From Henriciella sp. (GTDB lineage Bacteria > Pseudomonadota > Alphaproteobacteria > Caulobacterales > Hyphomonadaceae), in assembly GCA_013213825.1 (NCBI GenBank), contig JABSQA010000011.1, forward strand, positions 1 through 43,960: a stretch of DNA of 43,960 nt, written 5' to 3'. The notes under the pieces were generated by a model. It did no database searches. It was not told where the DNA came from and worked only from the letters and a program-made list of their open reading frames with translations. The position numbers and the translations under genes are program-made. This document shows positions 25,476 to 34,199 of the stretch, piece by piece. Every line of letters begins with the position of its first letter. Within the stretch, counting starts at the first letter, position 1.

Positions 25476-25880
25476 TCAAGCCTCATCCCTGCAAGCTAAC
25501 GCATCGAAAAGCGGGAGGTCGGCGGCCGGTGCGGGGTAGGTGTGTAACTCTGTTGGGGGCACCCAAGCGAGTTTCTGACCTTCCTGCGGGATCGGCGATC
25601 CGCCCCATTTCTTCAGCCCGAACAATGGCATGAAAAGATGAAAGGAATCGTAAGTATGGCTGGCAAATGTTAACGGAAACAGGTCGCTTTCAGTAACCGT
25701 GATGGCCAGTTCTTCTTGTAATTCGCGCGCCAATGCTTGCTCAGGGCGTTCATTTTGTTCGATTTTCCCGCCGGGAAATTCCCAAAGCCCAGCCATGGCT
25801 TTGCCCTCCGGTCGCTGAGCCAAAAGGATATTTCCTTCCTTATTGTACAGAGCCGCAGCCACAACATAGACCACCTTCAT
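25476..25880 (-). CDS. mutT: 8-oxo-dGTP diphosphatase, NUDIX family
   Basis: A 134-residue NUDIX hydrolase that cleanses oxidised guanine nucleotides. The box begins at G38 (GGKIEQNE) with R52-E53-L-Q-E56-E57; the usual Gly after the box glutamates is Ala59. The WEFPGGKIE segment is typical of MutT. The ATG at 25880 overlaps the argJ stop as ATGA; the frame is open 16 codons further but inside argJ. This position after argJ is seen in many alphaproteobacteria from memory of the group. The next gene, a pilin, starts one base after its stop. Confidence 0.9.
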   Translation of the reverse strand: MKVVYVVAAALYNKEGNILLAQRPEGKAMAGLWEFPGGKIEQNERPEQALARELQEELAITVTESDLFPLTFASHTYDSFHLFMPLFGLKKWGGSPIPQEGQKLAWVPPTELHTYPAPAADLPLFDALACRDEA

Positions 25881-27124
25881 GTCCGATAAGCTCCGTTGAT
25901 ATCGACATAGGCGTGGGTGAGGTCGCACGTATACAGCGTGGCGCGTCCGGCGCCGACGCCAACATCGACGCGGATGTGAATATCAGGCTGGGAAACGACG
26001 GCCGTCGCGGCGTCCTCATCATAATCCTGTGCGCGCGCCCCACCTTGCGCCACAGCGACATCGCCAAACCAGATCGACAATCGATCCAGGGCGACCGGTT
26101 GTCCGGATTTTCCAGTCGCCATTACCACACGTCCCCAATTGGCATCATTCGCGGCGAGGGCTGTCTTGACCAAAGGGCTGTTGGCGATGTCGGCGGCGAT
26201 CATGCGCGCCGAAGCATCGCTTTCTGCGCCGGTGACATCGATGGTGATAAACTTGGTCGCCCCTTCGCCATCCTTGACGATCTGTAGGGCAAGATCGAGA
26301 CAGACCTGCGTCAGTGCTTGGACCAGTTCGGCAAATCTCGGATCATCCTGAGCCGAAATTTCGGGTGACGCGTTCTGTCCAGTGGCGAAGACCATCAAAC
26401 TGTCGGAGGTTGAGGTGTCGCTATCCACTGTAATCGCGTTGAAACTGGCATTGCACGCTTGTCGAAGGGCGACGTCGAGTATGGCCGGTGTGGCCGCGAT
26501 ATCGGTGAACACATAAGCCAGCATGGTCGCCATATTCGGTGCGATCATACCGGATCCTTTGGCAATTCCAGCGAATTGCGCGGTTGTGTTACCGATCGAA
26601 GCCGAGTGGCTTGCCCCTTTTGGATAAGTGTCCGTGGTCATGAAGGCTTTCGCACAGGCCAACCAGTCGGGCGCAGCGAGCTGGCTCTGCAATTGCGGAA
26701 CAATGCTGCCCACGTAGTTGGGGTCGGGCAGGGGTTCTCCGATCACGCCAGTCGCGCCTAGAAAGCACTGCGTTTTCGGGGCACCAAGACTGGCCACGAT
26801 GGCGGCCAAAGTGGCGTCATTCTTTTCTTTGCCTTTAGGGCCTGTAAAAGCGTTGGAATTGCCTGAATTCACCACCAAAGCGCGAGCTTGGCCTTGCCCC
26901 GCAAGGAGCGCTTCGCGACACCAAGCGACGTCGGCCGAGGCCGTGGTCGACATGGTGAACACGCCGGCCGTTGTGGTGCCTGGGGCAAACTCGAATAAGA
27001 ACACATCATCGCGGTCTAAACCGCGCGCGGCGTAAAACCCCCGCGAGGCAGTGGCGGTGCGAACGCCTGCTATGACCGGCAATTCAGGGAATTGCGCGGG
27101 CGCAAAAGGAGAGGGTTTGAGCAT
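25877..27124 (-). CDS. argJ: Bifunctional glutamate N-acetyltransferase / amino-acid acetyltransferase
   Basis: ArgJ recycles the acetyl group from N-acetylornithine to glutamate in arginine synthesis and may also make N-acetylglutamate from acetyl-CoA. The 415-residue precursor cleaves itself before T200 in KGSGMIAPNMATML, giving alpha and beta chains with Thr as nucleophile. FLGATGVIGEPLP, where the oxyanion Thr-Gly lies, and VNSGNSNAFTG are diagnostic. The ATG is coupled to the ppiC-type gene by a one-base stop/start overlap (TAATG) and its stop overlaps mutT, so all are one message. Confidence 0.96.
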   Translation of the reverse strand: MLKPSPFAPAQFPELPVIAGVRTATASRGFYAARGLDRDDVFLFEFAPGTTTAGVFTMSTTASADVAWCREALLAGQGQARALVVNSGNSNAFTGPKGKEKNDATLAAIVASLGAPKTQCFLGATGVIGEPLPDPNYVGSIVPQLQSQLAAPDWLACAKAFMTTDTYPKGASHSASIGNTTAQFAGIAKGSGMIAPNMATMLAYVFTDIAATPAILDVALRQACNASFNAITVDSDTSTSDSLMVFATGQNASPEISAQDDPRFAELVQALTQVCLDLALQIVKDGEGATKFITIDVTGAESDASARMIAADIANSPLVKTALAANDANWGRVVMATGKSGQPVALDRLSIWFGDVAVAQGGARAQDYDEDAATAVVSQPDIHIRVDVGVGAGRATLYTCDLTHAYVDINGAYRT

Positions 27125-28029
27125 TAGTCGTTTGTGTCGGTTGGTGTTTCAGAAGTAGCATCATCGGCAGAGGTTGCAGCCTCGGCGTCCTGCAAAATTT
27201 CGGCGCTGAATCGCAGCTCGCGCAAAATATCGCTGATCTGCGTAAAGGTCATAAATGTGATGATCTCTGGTCGCATCTCCTCCTTGGTTTTAGGCGGCGT
27301 GGTGCGGCGTTCATCGATCTTCAAAATCGTCCATCCGAGACCGGACTCGAACACTTCGGAAACCGTGCCCGTCACCGTGTTACCGATCACAGCTGGATAC
27401 GGATCCGGCAAATCATTCGGGGCCACCCAGCCCATATCACCGCCTTCCAATCGCGTACGAATATCGGTGGAATGTTCCAAAGCCGCTTCAGCGAAGTCGC
27501 GACCGTCGGTCAATTCGGCTAAAATTGCGCGGGCTTCAGCTTCGGTTTCGACTGAGATTCGACGGACGCGGACTTGATCATCCAATTGCTGCAATTTGAC
27601 CTGCTCTTCGTACATTCGATCAATGGCTTCTTCGGTGACTTCCGTTGCAACCAAGTCTTCGACCAGAATGTTCCCGAGCAAGCGTTCACGCCCAGCTGCC
27701 AGGCGGCGCGCTGTCTCAGGACGTTCATGGAGCCCGCGCCGGATGGCTTCCTGCGCCAATAAGCGCTGATCGATCAATTGTTCGAGAATTTGCGGAAAGT
27801 CAGGATCTGACGGCCCAAAATCCGAACCGGCTTCGATCAAACCTTGGGCGACAGCCTCCAATTCTACATCTCGAATGTAAATCGCTTCGCCGTTCACGAC
27901 GGCGGCGGTGGCGCTATCAATCACGGGTGTCGTTACGGTTGGAATCGGGTCTGAATCACAAGCGCTCAACCCGACCAAAACCAGGGCTGAGATCAATGCA
28001 AAGCCAAGTGAACCGTGTTTATTGGGCAT
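27124..28029 (-). CDS. Parvulin-type peptidylprolyl isomerase, lipoprotein
   Basis: A 301-residue periplasmic foldase of the PpiC/SurA/PrsA type. The N-terminus is a type II signal with lipobox L21-S-A-C24. Residues about 38-140 form a helical SurA-like chaperone region (VNGEAIYIRDVELEAVAQ...LIDQRLLAQEA). The parvulin domain spans about 145-240, with VRVRRISVETEAEARAILAEL, GGDMGWVAPNDLP and the closing GWTILKIDERR. The tail is rich in Ala, Asp and Thr. It heads the operon with argJ and mutT and faces secA, so export and folding functions share a promoter region. Confidence 0.88.
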   Translation of the reverse strand: MPNKHGSLGFALISALVLVGLSACDSDPIPTVTTPVIDSATAAVVNGEAIYIRDVELEAVAQGLIEAGSDFGPSDPDFPQILEQLIDQRLLAQEAIRRGLHERPETARRLAAGRERLLGNILVEDLVATEVTEEAIDRMYEEQVKLQQLDDQVRVRRISVETEAEARAILAELTDGRDFAEAALEHSTDIRTRLEGGDMGWVAPNDLPDPYPAVIGNTVTGTVSEVFESGLGWTILKIDERRTTPPKTKEEMRPEIITFMTFTQISDILRELRFSAEILQDAEAATSADDATSETPTDTND

Positions 28030-28145
28030 TTCTGGTCATCCTTTGACGCATTCGACTAATTGACTCAGGTATGCGGCGTTCTTAAGTCCGCATGAGGTGG
28101 TGGTCGAGAGACTTGTTACGGGCGTATTTTCATATGCGTCCATAT

Positions 28146-28172
28146 CCTAGAAAGAAATTCGTGATTTCTAGG
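28146..28172. promoter_or_regulatory. Inverted repeat in the secA leader
   Basis: CCTAGAAA (28146-28153) pairs with TTTCTAGG (28165-28172). A second nested pairing, GAAAT (28154-28158) with ATTTC (28164-28168), is also possible. It ends 30 bases before the secA ATG. It may be an operator or an mRNA hairpin; no T-run follows. Confidence 0.45.
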
Positions 28173-28202
28173 GTCAATTCAAACAGTGTGGTATCTCCTA
28201 CG

Positions 28203-30956
28203 ATGTTGTCCGTAGCTCAGAAGATTTTCGGTTCCGTGAATGATCGCAAGCTCAAGCCTTTGCGACGCCGTGTACAAAAGATCAATACATTAGAGCCGAT
28301 GATTGAGGCGCTTTCGGATCAAGCCTTACGCGCCAAGACCGATGAGTTTCGCAAGCGTCTCGCAGACGGCGCGTCCCTCGATGATATTCTGGATGAAGCC
28401 TTTGCGGTCGTCCGAGAAGGCGCCAAGCGCTCGCTTGGCATGCGCCATTTCGATGTGCAATTGCTCGGCGGAATGGTGTTGCACAATGGCGCGATCGCCG
28501 AAATGCGCACGGGCGAGGGGAAAACCTTAGTGGCGACCCTACCCGTTTATCTCAACGCGCTTAGCGGAAATAGTGTTCACGTTGTGACGGTGAATGATTA
28601 TCTGGCCGCGCGCGATGCAGAATGGATGGGCAAGCTATATGGCTTCTTGGGCCTGACCACGGGCGTCATCCGCGGCGAAGTTCCAGGCGGCGGCCGGATG
28701 TCGGACGAAGACCGACGGGCGGCTTATGCTTGCGACATCACGTATGGCACGAACAATGAGTTCGGCTTCGATTATTTGCGCGACAATATGAAATATGCGC
28801 TGGATCAAATGGTGCAGCGCGGGCACGCCTTTGCGATTGTCGACGAAGTGGATTCCATTTTGATCGATGAGGCGCGCACACCTTTGATCATTTCCGGTCC
28901 AACCGACGATCGTTCTGAACTGTACCGAACGATTGATAAGCTGATCCCGGGCTTGGATGATGAGGATATCGATCTCGACGAGAAAATGCGTTCAGTGGTC
29001 TTCACCGAAGAAGGCCTCGAAAAGATGGAAGAGCGCCTGACCAAGGATGGTATTATTGAAGGATCGCTTTGGGATCCATCAAACGTCTCCATCGTGCACC
29101 ATTCGAACCAAGCGCTAAAAGCGCACAAACTATTCCATCGCGACAAAGATTATATCGTCAAAGATGATCAGGTCATGCTGATCGACGAGTTTACCGGCCG
29201 GATGATGGAAGGCCGCCGTTTGTCAGAAGGTCTGCACCAGGCGATCGAAGCCAAGGAAGGCGTCGATATCAAGCCAGAGAACCAGACATTGGCCTCGATC
29301 ACCTTCCAGAATTATTTCCGCTTATATGACAAACTGGCCGGTATGACCGGCACGGCGATGACCGAAGCGTCTGAATTTGCGGACATTTACTCGCTATCGA
29401 CCTTTGAGCTACCCACCAATAAACCGATCCAACGGATTGATGATGATGACGTCGTCTATCGGGTCGCGGGTGCGAAATATAAAGAGATTGTCGAAGAAGT
29501 GCGCGAAGCGCGTGCCAAAGGCCAACCGGTTCTACTCGGGACGGCTTCGATCGAAAAATCAGAAGTGGTGTCGACTTATCTGACAGCCGCAAAAATTCCG
29601 CACAAAGTGCTGAACGCGCGTCACCATGCCCAAGAAGCTGAAATTGTTGCGGATGCGGGTGTTCCTGGCGCGGTGACTGTGGCGACCAATATGGCTGGCC
29701 GCGGAACAGACATTCAGCTTGGCGGCAATTTCGAAATGCGCGTCGCGAAAGCGGTGCAAGATCATGTCGAGAAAAAGGGCAGCGAACCGTCTGAGGGCGA
29801 GCTGCAATTGATCGAAGACCAAATCAAAGCTGAGGTTGAAGTCGCCAAAGAAAAAGCGCTGGCCGCGGGCGGCTTATATGTGCTCGGCACAGAGCGCCAT
29901 GAAAGTCGCCGGATCGACAATCAGCTGCGTGGCCGGACGGGTCGCCAAGGGGACCCTGGTAAATCGAAATTCTTCATTTCAGTCGATGATGACCTGATGC
30001 GAGTTTTCGCGGCTGAGCGCCTGAATTCGATTATGAAAGGCCTCGGCATCAAAGAGGAAGAGGGCATCACACATCCTTGGATGAATAAGGCGATTGAAAC
30101 CTCACAGAAGAAAATCGAAGCGCGTAATTTCGATATTCGGAAGAACGTTCTGAAATATGACGATGTGATCAATGACCAACGCAAAGTGATCTTTGAGCAG
30201 CGCATCGACTTTATGCATGCAGACAGTGTGCTCGACGAAATTGAGGATATGCGCGAGCAAGTGATTGAGGGCATGGTTGCCCATCATATGCCAGAAAAAG
30301 CGCATGCCGAACTTTGGGATACGGATGGCCTTCGCGAGCGTTGCCTAGAGATGCTCGGTCTGGATCTACCCATTGCCGAATGGGCCAGTGAAGAAGGCGT
30401 AGCGAACAAAGAAATCGCCGAGCGTGTCCTCGAAGCGGCGAATATGGCCTATAATCAAAAAGCCGAGCTCGCTGCGGATGGTCAATTCCGGATGATTGAG
30501 AAGCAAGTTTTGCTTCAAGTGCTCGATGGGCGCTGGCGACAGCACTTGCAACAGATCGACCAGTTGCGTTCTGTCATCCACTTGCGGTCATATGGGCAAC
30601 GCAATCCGCTGAACGAGTTTAAAGAAGAAGCGTTCAAACTGTTCTATGACATGTTGTCTGAAATGCGGTTGGAGGTCACACGCTGGCTGATGACGGCGCA
30701 AGTGCAACCGCCTCAGCCGCGCCCTGTTCCGGCTGCACCGCAGCCGACTTTTGAAACCAGTCTCGACCCGGACACAGGCGAAAACCAACAGCCAGGCACA
30801 CCGCAAAATGTTGCCGAACAAGCGCCCCATTCTATGGTCGCGCAGGCAGAAGAGAGTTGGAAGAACACGCCAAGAAATGCGCCCTGCCCCTGTGGGTCAG
30901 GCAAGAAATACAAGCATTGTCATGGTTTGCTGACAGCGAATGTGAAGAACGCCTAA
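28203..30956 (+). CDS. secA: Preprotein translocase ATPase subunit SecA
   Basis: SecA drives secretory proteins through SecYEG. The 917-residue protein has Walker A R102TGEGKT108, the [13 protein letters not shown] Walker B segment, the preprotein cross-linking region, and the second nucleotide domain with [12 protein letters not shown] and [15 protein letters not shown]. The C-terminal zinc site for SecB and lipid contact is C895-x-C897...C906-H907. I start at 28203 because the family N-terminus aligns there; the frame is open 37 codons upstream but unlike SecA. No clear Shine-Dalgarno precedes the ATG, and an inverted repeat lies in the leader. Confidence 0.97.
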   Translation: MLSVAQKIFGSVNDRKLKPLRRRVQKINTLEPMIEALSDQALRAKTDEFRKRLADGASLDDILDEAFAVVREGAKRSLGMRHFDVQLLGGMVLHNGAIAEMRTGEGKTLVATLPVYLNALSGNSVHVVTVNDYLAARDAEWMGKLYGFLGLTTGVIRGEVPGGGRMSDEDRRAAYACDITYGTNNEFGFDYLRDNMKYALDQMVQRGHAFAIVDEVDSILIDEARTPLIISGPTDDRSELYRTIDKLIPGLDDEDIDLDEKMRSVVFTEEGLEKMEERLTKDGIIEGSLWDPSNVSIVHHSNQALKAHKLFHRDKDYIVKDDQVMLIDEFTGRMMEGRRLSEGLHQAIEAKEGVDIKPENQTLASITFQNYFRLYDKLAGMTGTAMTEASEFADIYSLSTFELPTNKPIQRIDDDDVVYRVAGAKYKEIVEEVREARAKGQPVLLGTASIEKSEVVSTYLTAAKIPHKVLNARHHAQEAEIVADAGVPGAVTVATNMAGRGTDIQLGGNFEMRVAKAVQDHVEKKGSEPSEGELQLIEDQIKAEVEVAKEKALAAGGLYVLGTERHESRRIDNQLRGRTGRQGDPGKSKFFISVDDDLMRVFAAERLNSIMKGLGIKEEEGITHPWMNKAIETSQKKIEARNFDIRKNVLKYDDVINDQRKVIFEQRIDFMHADSVLDEIEDMREQVIEGMVAHHMPEKAHAELWDTDGLRERCLEMLGLDLPIAEWASEEGVANKEIAERVLEAANMAYNQKAELAADGQFRMIEKQVLLQVLDGRWRQHLQQIDQLRSVIHLRSYGQRNPLNEFKEEAFKLFYDMLSEMRLEVTRWLMTAQVQPPQPRPVPAAPQPTFETSLDPDTGENQQPGTPQNVAEQAPHSMVAQAEESWKNTPRNAPCPCGSGKKYKHCHGLLTANVKNA

Positions 30957-30996
30957 GGCGATCTCAAGACTGCCCTAAACTTTTCGTAATCTGAAC

Positions 30997-31024
30997 AAGG
31001 CGAGACCGCGGTCTCGCCTTTTCT
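30997..31024 (+). terminator. secA rho-independent terminator
   Basis: A 24-bp perfect palindrome (30997-31020), AAGGCGAGACCG then CGGTCTCGCCTT, is followed by a T-rich tail TTTTCT. It lies 40 bases after the secA stop and before creD. Confidence 0.85.
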
Positions 31025-31078
31025 GTAAGCGACATACGCAGGCTCCGATAAAATTTTACACGAATCTGGAGACTGTCC

Positions 31079-32482
31079 ATGACAGAACAATCCTCATCCG
31101 TCGCAGCAAGATCGACGTCCAAACTTACCGACTTTTTACCACGGCGGTCCGCCGGACTTAAGCTACTGCTGGTCTGTGCACTCGCTGTGATCATGACCAT
31201 TCCAGCAATGCTCATTCACAATATTGTATATGAGCGCAGCAGCGGCTTGGATCTCGCCATCGCTCAAGTCAGCGAAACAGCGGGAGGGCAACAATCCGTA
31301 TTGGGACCGGTGATTACGGTGCCTTACTCGCACATGCCGGATCCGACTAAACCCAATCATCTCGTCTATGGTATTGCGGTCGCGTTTGCAGAAAGCGGGA
31401 CGGCGGTATCGCAAGTCAACGTCGCAGAGAAGCGCCGCGGCATTCACACGATCCCCGTCTATGAGGCGCAAATTGATATGGCGGCGACGTTTTCGCCGAC
31501 CGCCCTGCTTGAAGCGGTGCCCGAGCACGCGGTTCCGATTTGGTCTGATGCGAGACTGTTTGTCGGCGTGAGTGACACACGCGGTATCAAAGACGCTGTA
31601 CAGGCGAGCATAGATGGTCGTTCAGTCTCCATGGAGCCCGTCTCCCGATCACTGAACGGAGACGGATATTATCGCGTGCCGGTGGCGGGTGTGAAGCTCG
31701 CCGGGGGACGTTTAGACGGATTGGAGAATTCCGACTCCCCGTTCGATGTTCGCGTCAGCTTATTGCTAACGGGAGCGCAGCGATTGGCGGTTGGGCCCTT
31801 CGCCAAGGATACAACGCTGACTTTAAGTTCGAATTGGCCGAGCCCTAGTTTTGTTGGTGGCTTCCTGCCCAATCAGCACAATGTCGGTGAAACAGAGGCC
31901 GGATTCGAGGCCACCTGGCGCGTGCCATATATGGCGCGTGGCATTCCAGGCGCGGGACGTAACAGTGACTTGAACGTCATCACCGCCTGGAATCAGCATG
32001 ATATGGCGATTCAGTTTATCAAAGAGGCCAGCCCTTATCAGAGCATCGACCGCGCATTGAAATATGCAGCCATGTTTATTGGCTTCGTGTTCTTGGCTTA
32101 TTTTTTGTTCGAAGCCACGAGCCAGAAACGCGCCCACCCCGCCCAATACATTTTGGTCGGCTTGGCGCAGGCAATATTCTATATGCTGCTCTTAGCTTTT
32201 TCCGAGCGCGTTGGCTTCGACATTGCCTTCTTAATCGCTGCGTCAATGACCGTTGGCGTGACAAGCCTGTATGCCGCAAACGTGTTTAGAGCGCGCAAAT
32301 ACGGTCTGCGAGCACTCGGTATTATGGGCGGTATATATGCGCTGATTTATGTCCTGATGCGGGCAGAGAGCCAAGCGCTGCTCGCTGGTGCGTTGGCCAG
32401 TTTTGCCGCGATTGCATTGACCATGTACCTGACCAGAAATGTCGATTGGTATGGCGACGATCACGCGACCGAAACAGCTTAA
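31079..32482 (+). CDS. creD: CreD family inner membrane protein
   Basis: A 467-residue protein of the CreD (cell envelope integrity) family. One N-terminal membrane helix (about residues 27-48) precedes a periplasmic beta-rich domain to about 320, and four or five helices follow at 325-455. The pattern SSGLDLAIAQVSETAGGQQSVLGPVITVPY after the first helix and the YQSIDRALKYAAMFIGFVFLAYFLFE transition are typical. In enterobacteria creD is under the CreBC two-component system and affects envelope stress and beta-lactam tolerance; no creBC here. GGAG precedes the ATG by 9 bases. Confidence 0.9.
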   Translation: MTEQSSSVAARSTSKLTDFLPRRSAGLKLLLVCALAVIMTIPAMLIHNIVYERSSGLDLAIAQVSETAGGQQSVLGPVITVPYSHMPDPTKPNHLVYGIAVAFAESGTAVSQVNVAEKRRGIHTIPVYEAQIDMAATFSPTALLEAVPEHAVPIWSDARLFVGVSDTRGIKDAVQASIDGRSVSMEPVSRSLNGDGYYRVPVAGVKLAGGRLDGLENSDSPFDVRVSLLLTGAQRLAVGPFAKDTTLTLSSNWPSPSFVGGFLPNQHNVGETEAGFEATWRVPYMARGIPGAGRNSDLNVITAWNQHDMAIQFIKEASPYQSIDRALKYAAMFIGFVFLAYFLFEATSQKRAHPAQYILVGLAQAIFYMLLLAFSERVGFDIAFLIAASMTVGVTSLYAANVFRARKYGLRALGIMGGIYALIYVLMRAESQALLAGALASFAAIALTMYLTRNVDWYGDDHATETA

Positions 32483-32491
32483 GGGGTCCAG

Positions 32492-32513
32492 GGCCGCTCT
32501 TTCGGGAGCGGCC
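32492..32513. terminator. Shared terminator between creD and acyltransferase genes
   Basis: GGCCGCTC (32492-32499) pairs perfectly with GAGCGGCC (32506-32513) around TTTCGG. It lies between the convergent stops. The plus-strand tail TTAATCT is only weakly T-rich. Confidence 0.6.
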
Positions 32514-33413
32514 TTAATCTACGGTCTCGAACTCAGTCTCAGGACCGTTCGCCAAATGTGTCGAGACATATTCCCTGAGCGCCAGCGTCAATGCATTTGC
32601 ATCGCCTTCGAGTCGCTCTGGCGCAATGAGGGGGCCGAACGTCATTTCGAAAGAGCTGCCGCGTTTGTTCAGCAATTCGTGGAACAGCGTAATGTCGCGG
32701 AGTTCGCCGTTGAGCTCTGAAAATAAGTAGTACAGCCAGGAATTGGTCGCTTGGAGATTTAGCGGTTGGACCGGGGCTTTGTGTTTTCGCGCCAAGCTGA
32801 CAACCGTCGGCATCCAATCTTGTTCGGTGAGGACACCGTCAATTTTCTTCGCCAATTTGCCGGACGGGAAAATGACGACGCATTTTTCTTCTGCAAACGC
32901 TTCTTTGGCGAGGCGCAGAGTTTCGCGTGTTTTCGCAGGCGAGCGTTTGTCCATGACCCATTCCACCGGGATGAGCACATCGGAGAAACCGGGATTAACG
33001 CGTAGGGCATCCGCATTGGCAAAGAACACAATATCACGACGGACTTTGCGAAGCGCATCCCATACAGCCACGCCATCGGCCAGTCCGGTGGGGTGATTCG
33101 CGGCGACGACGAGACGGCCTTCCTTTGGCATTCGCTCAATCGCATTCAGGGTCAAATCGACCGATAATTCTTCAGCCAAATGGTCGAAACTGTCGCCGCC
33201 ATTAAGAGTCTGCAGATAATCCGTCGTTCGGCAGGCGCGACCATAGCCGAGCACGCCGTAAAGCATTGGGCGAATCACTGGCCAGGACCAATGATCGACA
33301 AAACTTGGGCAACGTTCTTTTATCAGCCGATCAACAATATGATCATCACTGGACTCCAGCTCCGCTAGGAAAGCGGCCTGCGTACTCGCGGCTGGCAGTG
33401 ATTTGCTGGTCAT
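32514..33413 (-). CDS. Phospholipid/glycerol acyltransferase family protein
   Basis: A 299-residue acyltransferase of the PlsC superfamily, nearest to the hemolysin-like/OlsA-type group by its HX5D motif: N106-H107-P-T-G-L-A-D113-G. A second conserved motif is FPSGK (about 204-208), and ERMPKEGRLVVAANHPTG is the typical lead-in. The group transfers fatty acyl chains to lysophospholipids, ornithine lipids or similar acceptors at the inner membrane. There is no linked OlsB-type gene, so the acceptor is unknown. It is transcribed alone and convergent with creD across a terminator. Confidence 0.8.
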   Translation of the reverse strand: MTSKSLPAASTQAAFLAELESSDDHIVDRLIKERCPSFVDHWSWPVIRPMLYGVLGYGRACRTTDYLQTLNGGDSFDHLAEELSVDLTLNAIERMPKEGRLVVAANHPTGLADGVAVWDALRKVRRDIVFFANADALRVNPGFSDVLIPVEWVMDKRSPAKTRETLRLAKEAFAEEKCVVIFPSGKLAKKIDGVLTEQDWMPTVVSLARKHKAPVQPLNLQATNSWLYYLFSELNGELRDITLFHELLNKRGSSFEMTFGPLIAPERLEGDANALTLALREYVSTHLANGPETEFETVD

Positions 33414-33635
33414 ATTTTCCCGTCTTTATTGGGTTTATTGCAATTATGACATCTCTATCACAGTTCGTGCCAGCTTGGCGACGACCTCGATCAGCCGACT
33501 GTAAACTGTAACATTGTCAACACTTTGGTCACTTTCGCTTTACCATCCCGTAATCCACTCGTGGCAATGTGCGTTTCAGAAGAGGGCTAGGCGAGAAGCG
33601 CCGGGGAAACACTGTAGAGTCGTAAGGGTGTATTG

Positions 33636-34070
33636 ATGAAAGTTCTTTGGGTCGAGGATCACGAGCCGGTTCGCGAGCTTCTAATGGTTGCAGCGGATAA
33701 GGCCGCACGGGCGAGAGTGCCTGTTGATCTGGTTATGGCAACGACCTTGATGGAAGCGGAAAATCGCTTGCGTTTAGAACGTTTTGATTTGGTCGTCCTA
33801 GACCTGACTCTACCAGACAGCTTCGATGGTGATATGACCATCGCGCGGGTCGCGAACATGGGCAAACACCGCATCGCGGTCTGCTCAGCCCAACCGGAAC
33901 GCGACCAAGCGGTCGAAACCGCGTTAAAGTGCGGGGCAAATGTCGCGCCGCAAGCCGTGTTCAAGGCAAAACTGCCATTCAATCGGTTCATTCAGCGCGC
34001 TGAGACCTTCCACGATTTCTTATTAGAGCAAATGCCAGGCGCCGAAGGCGGCGTCCGCGTCGCGGCATAA
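33636..34070 (+). CDS. Stand-alone response regulator receiver protein
   Basis: A 144-residue single CheY-like receiver domain without output domain. The acid pocket is E7-D8 in WVEDHEPVR and the phosphoacceptor is D56 in LVVLDLTLPDS. The usual Thr/Ser position is near CSAQPE and the conserved Lys is in FKAKLPF. AAGGG lies 7 bases before the ATG at 33636; a TTG just before it is not needed. No histidine kinase is adjacent, so the partner is elsewhere. A GAGTC site at 33617-33621 lies just before the gene. Confidence 0.85.
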   Translation: MKVLWVEDHEPVRELLMVAADKAARARVPVDLVMATTLMEAENRLRLERFDLVVLDLTLPDSFDGDMTIARVANMGKHRIAVCSAQPERDQAVETALKCGANVAPQAVFKAKLPFNRFIQRAETFHDFLLEQMPGAEGGVRVAA

Positions 34071-34117
34071 CGCGCCTGACCGGCGCAACACGCTCTCATA
34101 ATCTTATCTTGCGTTTC

Positions 34118-34188
34118 GGCCCAGGCTGCGCCATATGCGCGGTGGGCCAGCCTTCCCCAACGAAGGTCAGCCTATCTGTAAGGATAGG
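34118..34188 (+). promoter_or_regulatory. Structured serC leader (possible serC RNA motif)
   Basis: Three consecutive hairpins precede serC. GGCCCA (34118-34123) pairs with TGGGCC (34143-34148), enclosing GCGC-CATAT-GCGC. CCTTC (34151-34155) pairs with GAAGG (34162-34166). CCTATC (34171-34176) pairs with GATAGG (34183-34188), whose end is part of the GGAG ribosome binding site. A conserved serC RNA element has been described upstream of serC in Alphaproteobacteria; I cannot verify that this matches its consensus, but location and structure fit. Confidence 0.55.
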
Positions 34189-34199
34189 AGTACAAACAG

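Noticed and set aside
28092-28202. N-terminal extension of SecA by 37 codons
   Set aside because: SecA homologues begin at the [10 protein letters not shown] position. The extension is unlike SecA and contains the leader inverted repeat.
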